In this document: positions 49,630 through 60,382 of the stretch, one piece after another | Layout: the number at the start of each line of letters is the position of its first letter | Position numbering within the stretch: the first letter of the stretch is position 1 | Source: Neomoorella carbonis | Lineage (GTDB): Bacteria > Bacillota > DSM-521 > Neomoorellales > Neomoorellaceae | Direction of reading: 5' to 3' | Assembly: GCF_045278715.1 (NCBI RefSeq) | Contig: NZ_CP136420.1 | Span: 1,798,001 to 1,862,000 of the forward strand | Length of the DNA stretch: 64,000 bases | Translations under genes and position numbers: made by a program | Notes under the pieces: model-generated | The model's input: only the letters and a program-made list of their open reading frames with translations | What the model was told of the DNA's origin: nothing | Databases searched by the model: none

Positions 49630-51858
49630 CTATTTTTTCGTGGGCCTCAGTTTATAACGCTTGATCATTTCATTAAGGGTACTTCGCTTCAGGCCCAGAA
49701 TTTCTGCTGCCCGGGCCTGGACCCACTGGCTTTCTTCCAGGGCCTGCAGTATCAAGTTAGTTTCATAGGCCGTCACTGCTTCTTTGAAACTCATCCCCCT
49801 GGTATAGGCCCAGCCCGAAGTGCCTTTTGCCAGATTGCGGAACTGGCGCGGCAGATCGCCGAGTTCGATTTTTTTCCCTTCAGTTAAAATTACCGCCCGC
49901 TCAATGACATTTTCCAGTTCCCGGACATTGCCCGGCCAATCGGCCCGGACCAGGGCGTCCATGGCCTCGCTGGTAAAGCCGGTAACTTCTTTGCCCAGGC
50001 GCCGGCTGATCTTTTCCAGGAAATGCCTGGCGAGCAAGGGAATATCGTCCCGCCGTTCCCGCAAGGGCGGCAGCCAGATGCTGATTACATTGAGGCGATA
50101 GAAAAGTTCGGGCCGGAAGGAACCTTCTTTGACGGCCTTCTCCAGGTCGCGGTTGGTGGCCGCGAGCACTCGGACGTCGACCCGGGTGGGCCTCGTTTCC
50201 CCTACCCGCAAAAATTCCCCTTCCTGGAGGACCCGTAAAAGTTTGCTCTGTAGTCCCAGGCTGATATCGCCGATTTCATCCAGGAAAATTGTGCCTTCAT
50301 GGGCTTCTTCAAAAAGCCCTTTTTTGGCCGTCACCGCCCCGGTGAAGGCGCCCCGGGCATGGCCGAAAAGCTCGCTTTCCAACAAAGTTTCCGGCAGGGC
50401 GGCACAATTAATGCTGATAAAGGGCGCTTCGCTACGGCGGCTGTGGTAGTGGATAGCCCGGGCCACGAGTTCCTTACCGGTACCGCTTTCCCCACGGATG
50501 AGTACGGTAGCGTCAGTTTTGGCCACCTTTTCAATCAAGCGGTAGACTTCCTGCATGGCGGCGCTATTACCTACCAGCTGGCCGAACTGGCCCTGGAAGA
50601 CCTTCAGCTCCTGGCGCAGGTGCAGGTTGCTTTTTTCCAGCTGGGCGATGAGATAGGGCAGGCACATGCGGTTTTCGGCCAGGCCGTGGTAGACGGCTAT
50701 AGCCTTCTCCCGGCAGGAAGGATAGCCGCAGGCACCGCAGTTAAGCTCGTCTTCCGGAGTAAGTTTACCCAGTTCGGCCAGGATGCTCCGGATGTCAGCC
50801 TCGCTGGGACGGGGGAAGAATACGGTTTTATCATGGAATTCCCGGCGTAGATTTAAACCTTCCAGGTTCAGGGGTTGGGGTTTTGCCTGTTCCAATCCCT
50901 GGCGGGTAAATTCGGCTACAATTTTGCGCCGGCGGAAGGAGGAAAATTTATTCTCCTGCATAGGGCCGTTGATACAGCCCTTACAGAAGAGCATATCTAC
51001 CATCCTGGGCATCATTTTACCCTCGTTAACGGCCTTCAAAAATTCCAGGCAGTCCTCCCGGCCTTCTATCACCAGGACCTGGTTGGCCAGGATGTCGGCA
51101 TCAATCCCGGCACTCCTGAGCAGGCCGCCGCCTACAGGGTACAACCGGCCCAGGTAGGCCGGTTCACTGTCGAAATCGAGATTGCCGCAAGAAGAGACGT
51201 CGATTTGCCGCGCAGCCAGCATTTCCTTGAGTTCCAGGAAGGTAAGAACGGCGTCGATAGCACCGGCCACTTCATCGTCCACGGCCTCGCCTTTTTTAGC
51301 CACACAGGGGCCGATAAAGACCAGGCGGTTATCTGGCCCGAGCTTTGTTTTAAGATAACGGCCCAGGGCGATCATGGGTGATACTATAGGCACCAGCTGG
51401 GGTAAAAGGCGGGGATAATACTTGCTGACCAGGTTGACTACTGCCGGGCAGGGGGTACTGATCAAGCCCTGGCGTTCCCCGACTTCCTGGAGGTAGCGGC
51501 GGTATTCCAGGGTGACCAGATGGGCGCCAAAGGCCACTTCATGGACTTCGGCAAACCCCATCTGCTTCAAAGCCGCCACAACCTGCCCAGGCCAGGCCGG
51601 GTGAAATTCGGCCACAAAGGAAGGCGCCAGGCAGGCAATGGTCCGGCCGGAGGCCAGAAATTGCTCTACTTTGGCAATTTCCTGCTCCACCAGCTTGGCC
51701 TGTTGGGCACAGACCTGGACACAGTGGCCGCAGGCTATGCACAACTCCGGCACTACCCGCGCCTGGCCTTCAACTACTTTTATCGCTTTGACCGGGCAGT
51801 TACGGATGCAGGCGTAGCACATACGACATTTACCTGTGATGGTTTTCACTATTTCCAC
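49630..51858 (-). CDS. Sigma-54-dependent activator fused to an [FeFe]-hydrogenase-like sensor
   Basis: 742 aa. Order: two [4Fe-4S] motifs (CRMCYACIRNCP, CIACGHCVQVC), a hydrogenase large-subunit C-terminal-like domain (about 70-330; TPCPAV near 134, GPCVAKK near 183, LFCKGCINGP near 291), a small Fe-S domain (NCGACGYPSC near 371), a sigma-54 AAA+ domain (Walker A GESGTGKE near 456, GAFTGA near 503), and a Fis-type helix-turn-helix. It starts at GTG 51858. It is likely an H2 or redox sensor driving sigma-54 promoters, perhaps of the hydrogenase operon nearby (inference). It lies alone with its own promoter. Confidence 0.9.
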   Translation of the reverse strand: MEIVKTITGKCRMCYACIRNCPVKAIKVVEGQARVVPELCIACGHCVQVCAQQAKLVEQEIAKVEQFLASGRTIACLAPSFVAEFHPAWPGQVVAALKQMGFAEVHEVAFGAHLVTLEYRRYLQEVGERQGLISTPCPAVVNLVSKYYPRLLPQLVPIVSPMIALGRYLKTKLGPDNRLVFIGPCVAKKGEAVDDEVAGAIDAVLTFLELKEMLAARQIDVSSCGNLDFDSEPAYLGRLYPVGGGLLRSAGIDADILANQVLVIEGREDCLEFLKAVNEGKMMPRMVDMLFCKGCINGPMQENKFSSFRRRKIVAEFTRQGLEQAKPQPLNLEGLNLRREFHDKTVFFPRPSEADIRSILAELGKLTPEDELNCGACGYPSCREKAIAVYHGLAENRMCLPYLIAQLEKSNLHLRQELKVFQGQFGQLVGNSAAMQEVYRLIEKVAKTDATVLIRGESGTGKELVARAIHYHSRRSEAPFISINCAALPETLLESELFGHARGAFTGAVTAKKGLFEEAHEGTIFLDEIGDISLGLQSKLLRVLQEGEFLRVGETRPTRVDVRVLAATNRDLEKAVKEGSFRPELFYRLNVISIWLPPLRERRDDIPLLARHFLEKISRRLGKEVTGFTSEAMDALVRADWPGNVRELENVIERAVILTEGKKIELGDLPRQFRNLAKGTSGWAYTRGMSFKEAVTAYETNLILQALEESQWVQARAAEILGLKRSTLNEMIKRYKLRPTKK

Positions 51859-51895
51859 GATATACCACCCTTAACCGCACCATTTTTCTTTATCT

Positions 51896-51924
51896 ATTAT
51901 ACAATACATGTGGCCGGATGGCGA
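51896..51924 (-). promoter_or_regulatory. Probable promoter of the sensor-regulator
   Basis: Minus strand TCGCCA (51924-51919), a 17-nt spacer, perfect TATAAT (51901-51896). Weak -35. It implies sigma-A expression of the activator. Confidence 0.55.
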
Positions 51925-51969
51925 GACGGATTTTTGAATTAGCGTCAGTGTTAATATAGCGCAGCAAAA

Positions 51970-52005
51970 GAAAAGCTACCTTAAAAATTAAGCAAGGTAG
52001 CTTCA
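51970..52005 (-). terminator. Terminator of the smaller XRE gene
   Basis: AAGCTACCTT (51973-51982) pairs with AAGGTAGCTT (51994-52003). On the minus strand TTTTCTTTT follows. It separates the XRE gene from the sensor-regulator. Confidence 0.8.
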
Positions 52006-52051
52006 AAAAAGGAGGTACACTGGGTGTACGCCATTGACTAAACAGGCGGGA

Positions 52052-52070
52052 TTATCACTATTCGTGATTA
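52052..52070. promoter_or_regulatory. Operator-like inverted repeat overlapping the XRE 3' end
   Basis: TTATCAC (52052-52058) TATTC GTGATTA (52064-52070). It has the same half-sites and 5-nt spacing as the two operators between the XRE genes. It overlaps the stop codon of the smaller XRE gene. Confidence 0.5.
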
Positions 52071-52264
52071 TTGTTGCTAAAAAACAGCTCATCTACCGTA
52101 AGACCGAAAAAATCGGCCAGTTTCTTCATGGTGTCCTTTCTGGGATAACGCTGGCCCCTTTCAATCATGGCATAGGCGCTCTGGGTTATCCCTACAGCTA
52201 TTGCCACCTTCTTCTGGGTGAGGCCGCGTTCCCGGCGTAACTGGTACATTTTTTCATTTCGCAT
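52058..52264 (-). CDS. XRE-family helix-turn-helix regulator (small)
   Basis: 68 aa from ATG at 52264, which follows GGTGAT; a start 12 bases upstream lacks a close site. It is almost only a helix-turn-helix: MYQLRRERGLTQKKVAIAVGITQSAYAMIERGQRYP, like the phage and plasmid Cro/XRE repressors, ending VDELFFSNNNHE. It is divergent from a second XRE gene across 216 nt that hold two matched palindromes, so the pair probably regulates itself. It has a strong promoter and its own terminator. Confidence 0.85.
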   Translation of the reverse strand: MRNEKMYQLRRERGLTQKKVAIAVGITQSAYAMIERGQRYPRKDTMKKLADFFGLTVDELFFSNNNHE

Positions 52265-52307
52265 AGAGATCACCATATATGGTTAGGAAAAGCTCCTGCC
52301 AGTAATA

Positions 52308-52336
52308 ATTTAATCACGTTTTGCAATTTGTGTCAA
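52308..52336 (-). promoter_or_regulatory. Promoter of the small XRE gene
   Basis: Minus strand TTGACA (52336-52331), a 17-nt spacer, TTAAAT (52313-52308). It is 44 nt before the start. The palindrome at 52351-52369 lies just upstream of its -35. Confidence 0.7.
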
Positions 52337-52350
52337 GGGATGATGAATTG

Positions 52351-52369
52351 ATATCACAATTAGTGATAT
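52351..52369. promoter_or_regulatory. Operator 1 of the divergent XRE pair
   Basis: ATATCAC AATTA GTGATAT, a perfect 7-bp inverted repeat with a 5-nt centre. It runs into TATAAT (52367-52372), the likely -10 for the rightward XRE gene, so binding should repress it. Confidence 0.7.
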
Positions 52370-52381
52370 AATATTGTACGC

Positions 52382-52398
52382 TATCACAAAGAGTGTTA
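52382..52398. promoter_or_regulatory. Operator 2 of the divergent XRE pair
   Basis: TATCAC AAAGA GTGTTA, an imperfect copy of operator 1. The centres are 30 bp apart, close to three helical turns, as expected for cooperative binding of two dimers. Confidence 0.6.
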
Positions 52399-52480
52399 AA
52401 TTGGCAGTAGTTAGCTGACCTACATGAACGAAATTATTGTTGTTAAATCTTTTAGCTTATAAGTCAACTGGGGGTCTATC

Positions 52481-52945
52481 ATGAAAACCCTTGGCGAAAG
52501 ATTAGCAGCTTTACGTAAAGAAAAAGCCTTAACCCAGGCAGAAATGGCCCGCCGGCTCAACATGGGTCAGAGCACCATTGCTATGTATGAAAGGAATAAG
52601 CGTTCCCCCGATGCCGAAACTTTGCAGAAGCTGGCGGATTTTTTTAAGGTATCCGTCGATTTTCTCCTGGGGCGGGTTGATTCTCCCCATCCTGTATCTT
52701 ATGAACCCCAGGATGAAAAGCAGCGAAAAACAACCTTTTTTCTCCAGGAGCCTGACGGCAGGACTTTTCTTGCCGATCCCCTGTTTGCAGATTTATTTAA
52801 GCGCCTTTCTGAACTGACACCTCAGGAGAAAGCAAAACTGGCCCGCTACTGGTACCAGGCCTTGCAGGATATAGAAAAAGAAAGGGTAGAACTATGCCCG
52901 CCCGGTGCCCCAGACCTGCCGCGCGTTCACAATAATGATAAATGA
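52481..52945 (+). CDS. XRE-family helix-turn-helix regulator with C-terminal extension
   Basis: 154 aa. An N-terminal XRE helix-turn-helix (about 4-65; LGERLAALRKEKALTQAEMARRLNMGQSTIAMYERNKRSP) is followed by a spacer and a C-terminal region (about 80-154) rich in charged residues, with LSELTPQEKAKLARYWYQAL. No peptidase or cyclic ligand domain is recognised. It resembles SlrR/SinR-like or phage repressors in layout only. Divergent from the smaller XRE gene with shared operators. It has weak ribosome-site spacing after ACTGGGGG. Confidence 0.88.
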   Translation: MKTLGERLAALRKEKALTQAEMARRLNMGQSTIAMYERNKRSPDAETLQKLADFFKVSVDFLLGRVDSPHPVSYEPQDEKQRKTTFFLQEPDGRTFLADPLFADLFKRLSELTPQEKAKLARYWYQALQDIEKERVELCPPGAPDLPRVHNNDK

Positions 52946-52961
52946 TGAAGCACCGTTTCAA

Positions 52962-53579
52962 TCAGGCTTGCTGTTTTAGCTGCCGGAACAAAGGGACCGC
53001 CACCCCGGCCATGACCTGGTAACCCGGGCGGCTGGGATGGGCGTCATCAACAAAGTATTCCCTTTTACCCCAACCCGTGCCCGGCTCCAGGAGAGGGGTA
53101 AAAAAGTCAAGAAGCTTTAAACCCTCGGACAGGGCCAGGTCCCGGCAGGCGTCGCGATAAGCCGCAAGCAGCGCGGCCATCTTCTCCAGGAAAGACACGG
53201 GGATATCTGAACCCGTCTGGCAGAGTGGCGGCGGCAGGGCCATTACCGGCTGGATGCCGGACCGCAGCGCCTTATCCACCATGGCCCGGACATTATTGAT
53301 TACTTCTGTAACGGCCAATCCTGCCCAGGCGTCGTTGGTTCCTCCCATAATGGTCACCGCCCGGGGGGCGAGCCGGACAACATCCTGGTCGAAACGGGCC
53401 AACATTTCGCCCGTGGTTTCGCCGCTAATGCCACGGTTTACCACCACCAGGCCGGTGGCGCGGCCTGCCAGGTCCAGCCATGAAGCCTCCGGACCAAAGG
53501 GGTAGCCCCAGGTCAGGCTGTCGCCTATACCAACGAGATCAACCCTGTTCATCTTTTCCTTTGCCTCTTGTGCTTTCAT
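52962..53579 (-). CDS. SGNH/GDSL-type hydrolase
   Basis: Esterase-like hydrolase of the SGNH superfamily, 205 aa. The catalytic serine is in GIGDSLTWG (block I), the oxyanion residues in NRGISGE (II) and MGGTNDAW (III), and the Asp-His pair in DDAHPSRPG (V). There is no signal peptide, so it acts in the cytosol. The substrate is unknown. ATG at 53579 follows GAGGTG. A second ATG nine codons in is also possible. It converges with the XRE gene by 16 nt and has no obvious functional neighbour. Confidence 0.88.
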   Translation of the reverse strand: MKAQEAKEKMNRVDLVGIGDSLTWGYPFGPEASWLDLAGRATGLVVVNRGISGETTGEMLARFDQDVVRLAPRAVTIMGGTNDAWAGLAVTEVINNVRAMVDKALRSGIQPVMALPPPLCQTGSDIPVSFLEKMAALLAAYRDACRDLALSEGLKLLDFFTPLLEPGTGWGKREYFVDDAHPSRPGYQVMAGVAVPLFRQLKQQA

Positions 53580-53838
53580 AATCGCACCTCAACTTATTTA
53601 ACGGTAATAAGTGGAAGGCCGGGATAAAACTCCAGCGGCCACGCTAACTTCCCCGGACAGGTGTGCCCCCCATAATTTAGGCTACTTACAGCTACCAGTA
53701 AGCCTACCGGAAGGAAGGCCGTTACTGGCAATCTGTACCAGCGTCCTACCTCCCAGCCTCGTTCAAGGACCCATGAATAAAAATACGAAGGGCGTCCCTG
53801 TAGAATTTTACTCCTTTGTATAAATTAAGGCAATAATA
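53580..53838. other. Non-coding gap before the hydrogenase operon end
   Basis: About 260 nt between the SGNH gene and the terminator of the hydrogenase operon. I see no ORF with a ribosome site and no RNA family. A plus-strand frame at 53611-53823 has proline-rich, atypical text and is not called. Confidence 0.5.
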
Positions 53839-53885
53839 AAAGAGGGTTAGACCGCAGGATATCGCACTGGTCTATCCCTCTTTAA
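53836..53885 (-). terminator. Terminator of the hydrogenase operon
   Basis: AAGAGGGTTAGACC (53840-53853) pairs with GGTCTATCCCTCTT (53869-53882), 13 of 14 positions plus a G-T or mismatch near the centre. On the minus strand TTTTATTATT follows. It lies about 50 nt after the hydA stop. Confidence 0.85.
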
Positions 53886-53929
53886 ACATTTACAGAAAGC
53901 AAGGTGGTCCAGCCAGGTCTACGCGCACC

Positions 53930-55651
53930 CTAATATTTTCCCCTGGGCGTGTAATGGGTATGAAGGAGATGATGGGATTTTTCGCTCAAAGGTTTGCCCA
54001 GGAACTCGCGATAAAGGGCCTGGATAGACGGGTTCTCATGGGACTTGCGGATAGGCATCTCGACGTCGGCCTGGTAGATGCCCTTGATACGCTGCTCCCT
54101 GATCTCGGTGTTGGTCGGGATGGGCTGGCCGCCGCCGCCGATGCAGCCGCCGGGGCAGCACATGATTTCAATGAAGTGGTACTGCTCCCCGGCCTTGACC
54201 CGCTCTAAAAGCTGCCGGGCATGGCCCAGGCTGTGGGCCACCGCCACCCGGACTTTGGTGCCCTCGATATCCACGGTGGCTTCCTTAATACCCTTAAGGC
54301 CCCGGACATCATAGAAATCCAGGGAGGGCAGCGTTTTCCCCGTAATCAACTCATAAGCGGTGCGCAAGGCCGCCTCCATAACCCCACCGGTGGCGCCGAA
54401 GATGACCGCTGCGCCGGTGGATTCGCCTAAAGGATCGTCGTACTGCTCTTCCGGAAGGTTCCGGAAGTCAATCCCGGCTTCCCTGATCATCCGCGCCAGC
54501 TCGCGAGTGGTGAGGACATAGTCCACGTCCTGGTAACCGCTGTCCCGCATCTCCGGCCGCTGGCACTCGAACTTCTTGGCGGTGCAGGGCATGATGGAAA
54601 CTACTACCATTTTGGCCGGGTCAATACCCGCCTTTTGGGCATAGAAGGTCTTGGCCACGGCGCCGAACATCTGCTGGGGCGATTTGCAGGTAGATACGTT
54701 GGGAATGAATTCAGGATAGAAGTGTTCCATGAACTTGATCCAGCCCGGGCTGCAGGAAGTAATCAACGGCAGGGGGCCACCCTTGGTAAAGCGCTCGATA
54801 AACTCGGAGCCTTCTTCCATAATGGTCAGGTCGGCGGAAAAATCGGTGTCGAAGACCCGGTCAAAGCCCAGCCGCCTTAAAGCCGCTACCATCTGGCCGG
54901 TATTGATGCTCCCCGGCGGCAGGCCGAATTCCTGGCCGATGGACACGCGGGTAGCCGGAGCCGTCTGGACGACGACGAACTTCTCCGGATCGGCCAGGGC
55001 CGCCCAGACCTCGTTGGTATAATCCTTTTCGTACAATGCCCCCACCGGGCAAACCAGGGTGCACTGGCCGCACTCGACGCAGGCGATGTCCAGAAGTTTA
55101 TCCTGGAAGGCCGGGGCGATGACGGTATCAAAGCCGCGGCCCATGGGGGCGATGGCCTTTACCCCCTGGACCTTTTCGCACACGGCCACGCAGCGGCGGC
55201 AGAGGATGCACTTGTCGGGCTCGCGGATAATAGCCGGTGTGGAATCATCTATAGGATACTCGCTCTTTTTACCCTCAAAGCGGATCTGCCGGATCCCCAG
55301 TTCCTGGGCCAGGGATTGCAGTTCACAGTTGAGGTTGCGGATGCAGGTTGGGCACTCCATTTTGTGGTTGGACAGGAGCAGTTCCACATTCAGGCGCCGG
55401 GCCATCCTGACCCTGGGGCTATTAGTTTTTACCACCATTCCCTCGGCTACCGGGGCCACACAGGAGGCCATCAGGTTCCTGGCCCCTTCCACTTCCACCA
55501 CGCAGACGCGGCAGGCGCCGATTTCGTTGATGCCCTCCAGGTAACAGAGGGTGGGAATGTGGATGCCCGCCTTTTCAGCGGCTTTTAAAATAGTAGTACC
55601 GGCCTCAACTTCAACCGGGATGTTGTCAATGGTCAGCTTCACGGTACTCAA
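53930..55651 (-). CDS. hydA: NAD-linked [FeFe]-hydrogenase catalytic subunit HydA/HndD
   Basis: 573 aa. N-terminal [2Fe-2S] domain (1-78; CYLEGINEIGACRVC), the His-ligated cluster motif (NHKMECPTCIRNLNC), two [4Fe-4S] motifs (CILCRRCVAVC, CVECGQCTLVC), then the H-cluster domain: L1 TSCSPGW near 296, L2 MPCTAKK near 351, L3 CCPGGCIGGGG near 494. A short C-terminal small-subunit-like tail follows. It makes or uses H2, with electrons from NADH and ferredoxin (HydABC-type bifurcation, inferred). It is the last gene, 23 nt after hydB. In L1 the second cysteine is serine. Confidence 0.95.
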   Translation of the reverse strand: MSTVKLTIDNIPVEVEAGTTILKAAEKAGIHIPTLCYLEGINEIGACRVCVVEVEGARNLMASCVAPVAEGMVVKTNSPRVRMARRLNVELLLSNHKMECPTCIRNLNCELQSLAQELGIRQIRFEGKKSEYPIDDSTPAIIREPDKCILCRRCVAVCEKVQGVKAIAPMGRGFDTVIAPAFQDKLLDIACVECGQCTLVCPVGALYEKDYTNEVWAALADPEKFVVVQTAPATRVSIGQEFGLPPGSINTGQMVAALRRLGFDRVFDTDFSADLTIMEEGSEFIERFTKGGPLPLITSCSPGWIKFMEHFYPEFIPNVSTCKSPQQMFGAVAKTFYAQKAGIDPAKMVVVSIMPCTAKKFECQRPEMRDSGYQDVDYVLTTRELARMIREAGIDFRNLPEEQYDDPLGESTGAAVIFGATGGVMEAALRTAYELITGKTLPSLDFYDVRGLKGIKEATVDIEGTKVRVAVAHSLGHARQLLERVKAGEQYHFIEIMCCPGGCIGGGGQPIPTNTEIREQRIKGIYQADVEMPIRKSHENPSIQALYREFLGKPLSEKSHHLLHTHYTPRGKY

Positions 55652-55674
55652 CTTCTTCGCCTCCTATCTTCCGC

Positions 55675-58710
<3,036 letters not shown>

Positions 58711-59082
58711 TTACTCTTCCCCCCTGTTAACAACCCATTCGCTGATCACAATGCCGTTGACTACATGCTGGGCGACTATCTGCCGCGCCTTGTTGGCATC
58801 CACCTTACCGTAGGTCACCCGCGTTTTCCCCGGCAGGATAACATCCACCAGGGGTTCCTGGGCGCAGAGGCCGATACATCCCGTCTGGGTGACGGCTACA
58901 TTGGTAAGGCGCCGCTTCCCCAGCTCGTCAAGGATAGCGCTCATAACCTCCCGCGCGCCCGCGGCAATGCCGCAGGTGCCCATACCGACGACAATTTTAG
59001 CTTTTTGACCTGCCTCCCGCAGGCGGATGGCTTCCAGCTGGGTTTCTTTGATTTTTTGCAGTTCTTCCAGGGACTTGATCAC
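58711..59082 (-). CDS. HndB-like thioredoxin-fold [2Fe-2S] protein
   Basis: 123 aa, a thioredoxin-like ferredoxin of the HndB type. Cysteines are C37 (in MGTCGIAAG), C69 and C73 (in TGCIGLC); only three cysteines are seen, not four. It is abutted to hydB with no gap and overlaps the HATPase gene by 4 nt, as in the hndABCD arrangement. Role: probably an electron-transfer or structural subunit of the hydrogenase complex. Confidence 0.87.
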   Translation of the reverse strand: MIKSLEELQKIKETQLEAIRLREAGQKAKIVVGMGTCGIAAGAREVMSAILDELGKRRLTNVAVTQTGCIGLCAQEPLVDVILPGKTRVTYGKVDANKARQIVAQHVVNGIVISEWVVNRGEE

Positions 59083-59633
59083 TTACCTTCACCTCCGTAC
59101 AATTCTGCCACTCCTTTATTGATATAACGCTGGACCCAGTCCAGGACCGGCCCGCAGTTTAAAGGTATCTCCCCCAGGTGGAGCTGCAGCCAGGTAGAAG
59201 AAAACTTGAATTCCTTCTGACCCCGGCGGTGGTAATAAACAAGCTCTACCGGTTCTTCCCGGCTCAAAGCAGCGGCTATGGTCGCTCCCATGTCGCCCAA
59301 AGGCGGCAGATCCGGATGGCTCAGCTGCATGGTAGCCACCACCCGGGTCCCCTGCCCGGGCCGCGATTCCAGAGCAACGTTTCCGCCACACTGGGCCGCC
59401 GTAGCCTGAAAGAGGGACAGTCCCAGACCTGCTTTGCGTGTAGCCCGGGTGGTGTAAAAGGGATCCAGGGCTTTTTGTAAGGCTTCGGCCTCCATACCAC
59501 GCCCGTCATCCCGGACTTCGATGGTCAACAGGTCCCGGCCCGCATCCTCTTCAACGGTAATGAAGATCCGGCGCGCCCCGGCGGCCAGGGCATTTTCCAG
59601 GAGATCAAGGATATGCAGGGCCAACTCTTCCAT
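59079..59633 (-). CDS. HATPase-domain protein within the hydrogenase operon
   Basis: 184 aa, mostly a GHKL ATP-binding domain: N-box ELALHILDLLENALAAGA, G1 DDGRGM, G2 GLGLSL and a GTR box. There is no dimerisation/histidine domain and no sensor. The C-terminal 60 residues (YYHRRGQKEFKFSS...) have no match I know. Clostridial hnd-type operons often carry this gene between the NuoE-like and HndB-like genes. It may phosphorylate an unknown partner or act as a regulatory ATPase. Confidence 0.85.
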   Translation of the reverse strand: MEELALHILDLLENALAAGARRIFITVEEDAGRDLLTIEVRDDGRGMEAEALQKALDPFYTTRATRKAGLGLSLFQATAAQCGGNVALESRPGQGTRVVATMQLSHPDLPPLGDMGATIAAALSREEPVELVYYHRRGQKEFKFSSTWLQLHLGEIPLNCGPVLDWVQRYINKGVAELYGGEGK

Positions 59634-59637
59634 GGCT

Positions 59638-60111
59638 TTACTGGTACTGCTTTAATACGTCTACCGCCGTTTCCGGTTTAAGCAGCCCGTGGGCGCGCTT
59701 GTTGACGGTCATAACAGGTCCCAGACCGCAGGCGCCGAGACACCGGACAACCTCCAGGGAGAACTTGCCGTCGTCAGTGCTGTCCCCGGCTTTGATCCCC
59801 AGCTCCTTCTCCAGGCGCTCCAGGATTTCCGGGGAGCCTTTAACGTAGCAGGCCGTCCCCTTGCAGACGGAAATCTGGTATTTACCCTTGGGCTTGACGG
59901 TAAAGTGGTGGTAGAAGGAAATGACGCTATAGACTTCCGTCAGGGACACTCCCAGGCCATCGGCGATGGCCACCTGGACCTGGCGGGGCAGGTACCCGAT
60001 AAGGTCCTGGGCCTGGTGGAGGACCTCGATGAGGTCGGCGGGTTGGCCGCGGTGGGCGGCGATAATCTTCTCGAGTTCCTCCCATTTGGCTTCGCATTGA
60101 CAGGTTTCCAT
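59638..60111 (-). CDS. hydC: NuoE-like hydrogenase subunit HydC/HndA
   Basis: 157 aa, a thioredoxin-fold [2Fe-2S] subunit of the NuoE family. The cluster cysteines are in VCKGTACYV (C-x4-C) and CLGACG (C-x3-C). It accepts electrons from the FMN of HydB. It is the first gene of the structural part of the operon. A 271-nt upstream gap contains a possible sigma-54-like site and a hairpin. ATG at 60111. Confidence 0.94.
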   Translation of the reverse strand: METCQCEAKWEELEKIIAAHRGQPADLIEVLHQAQDLIGYLPRQVQVAIADGLGVSLTEVYSVISFYHHFTVKPKGKYQISVCKGTACYVKGSPEILERLEKELGIKAGDSTDDGKFSLEVVRCLGACGLGPVMTVNKRAHGLLKPETAVDVLKQYQ

Positions 60112-60382
60112 GGTAAAAAACCCCCTTAAGTTAGAATGCAGATGCAGGAAGTCGGAAGGCAGAGTTCGGCAGCGGACTGGTGTAACCAGTTTTTGATTGC
60201 AACTCCAACTCCCTGTATTTTGACCTTGATAGTAGCGGTGTTACTTAGGAAATTCTGAGCTATTCCCGGCTCTTATGGTATATCCGTGGCGCACCCTTCC
60301 CTCCGGTTGTTGCTTCATATTGGCCGGTTTTTAAGATAGCTCTATGTCCGGTATTAACAAAATACCGAATTCAATGTGTTAT
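60112..60382. other. 271-nt non-coding region between hydC and the PHP gene
   Basis: No ORF. It holds a perfect 7-bp hairpin CGGTATT/AATACCG (60349-60367), near the PHP gene end and lacking a U-run. It also holds a small CTGGT/ACCAG hairpin (60178-60190). There is no clear sigma-A promoter for hydC, so read-through or an unusual promoter may serve it. Confidence 0.5.

Noticed and set aside
53611..53823. 70-codon plus-strand ORF
   Set aside because: No ribosome site and low-complexity proline-rich text. It overlaps no conserved segment.
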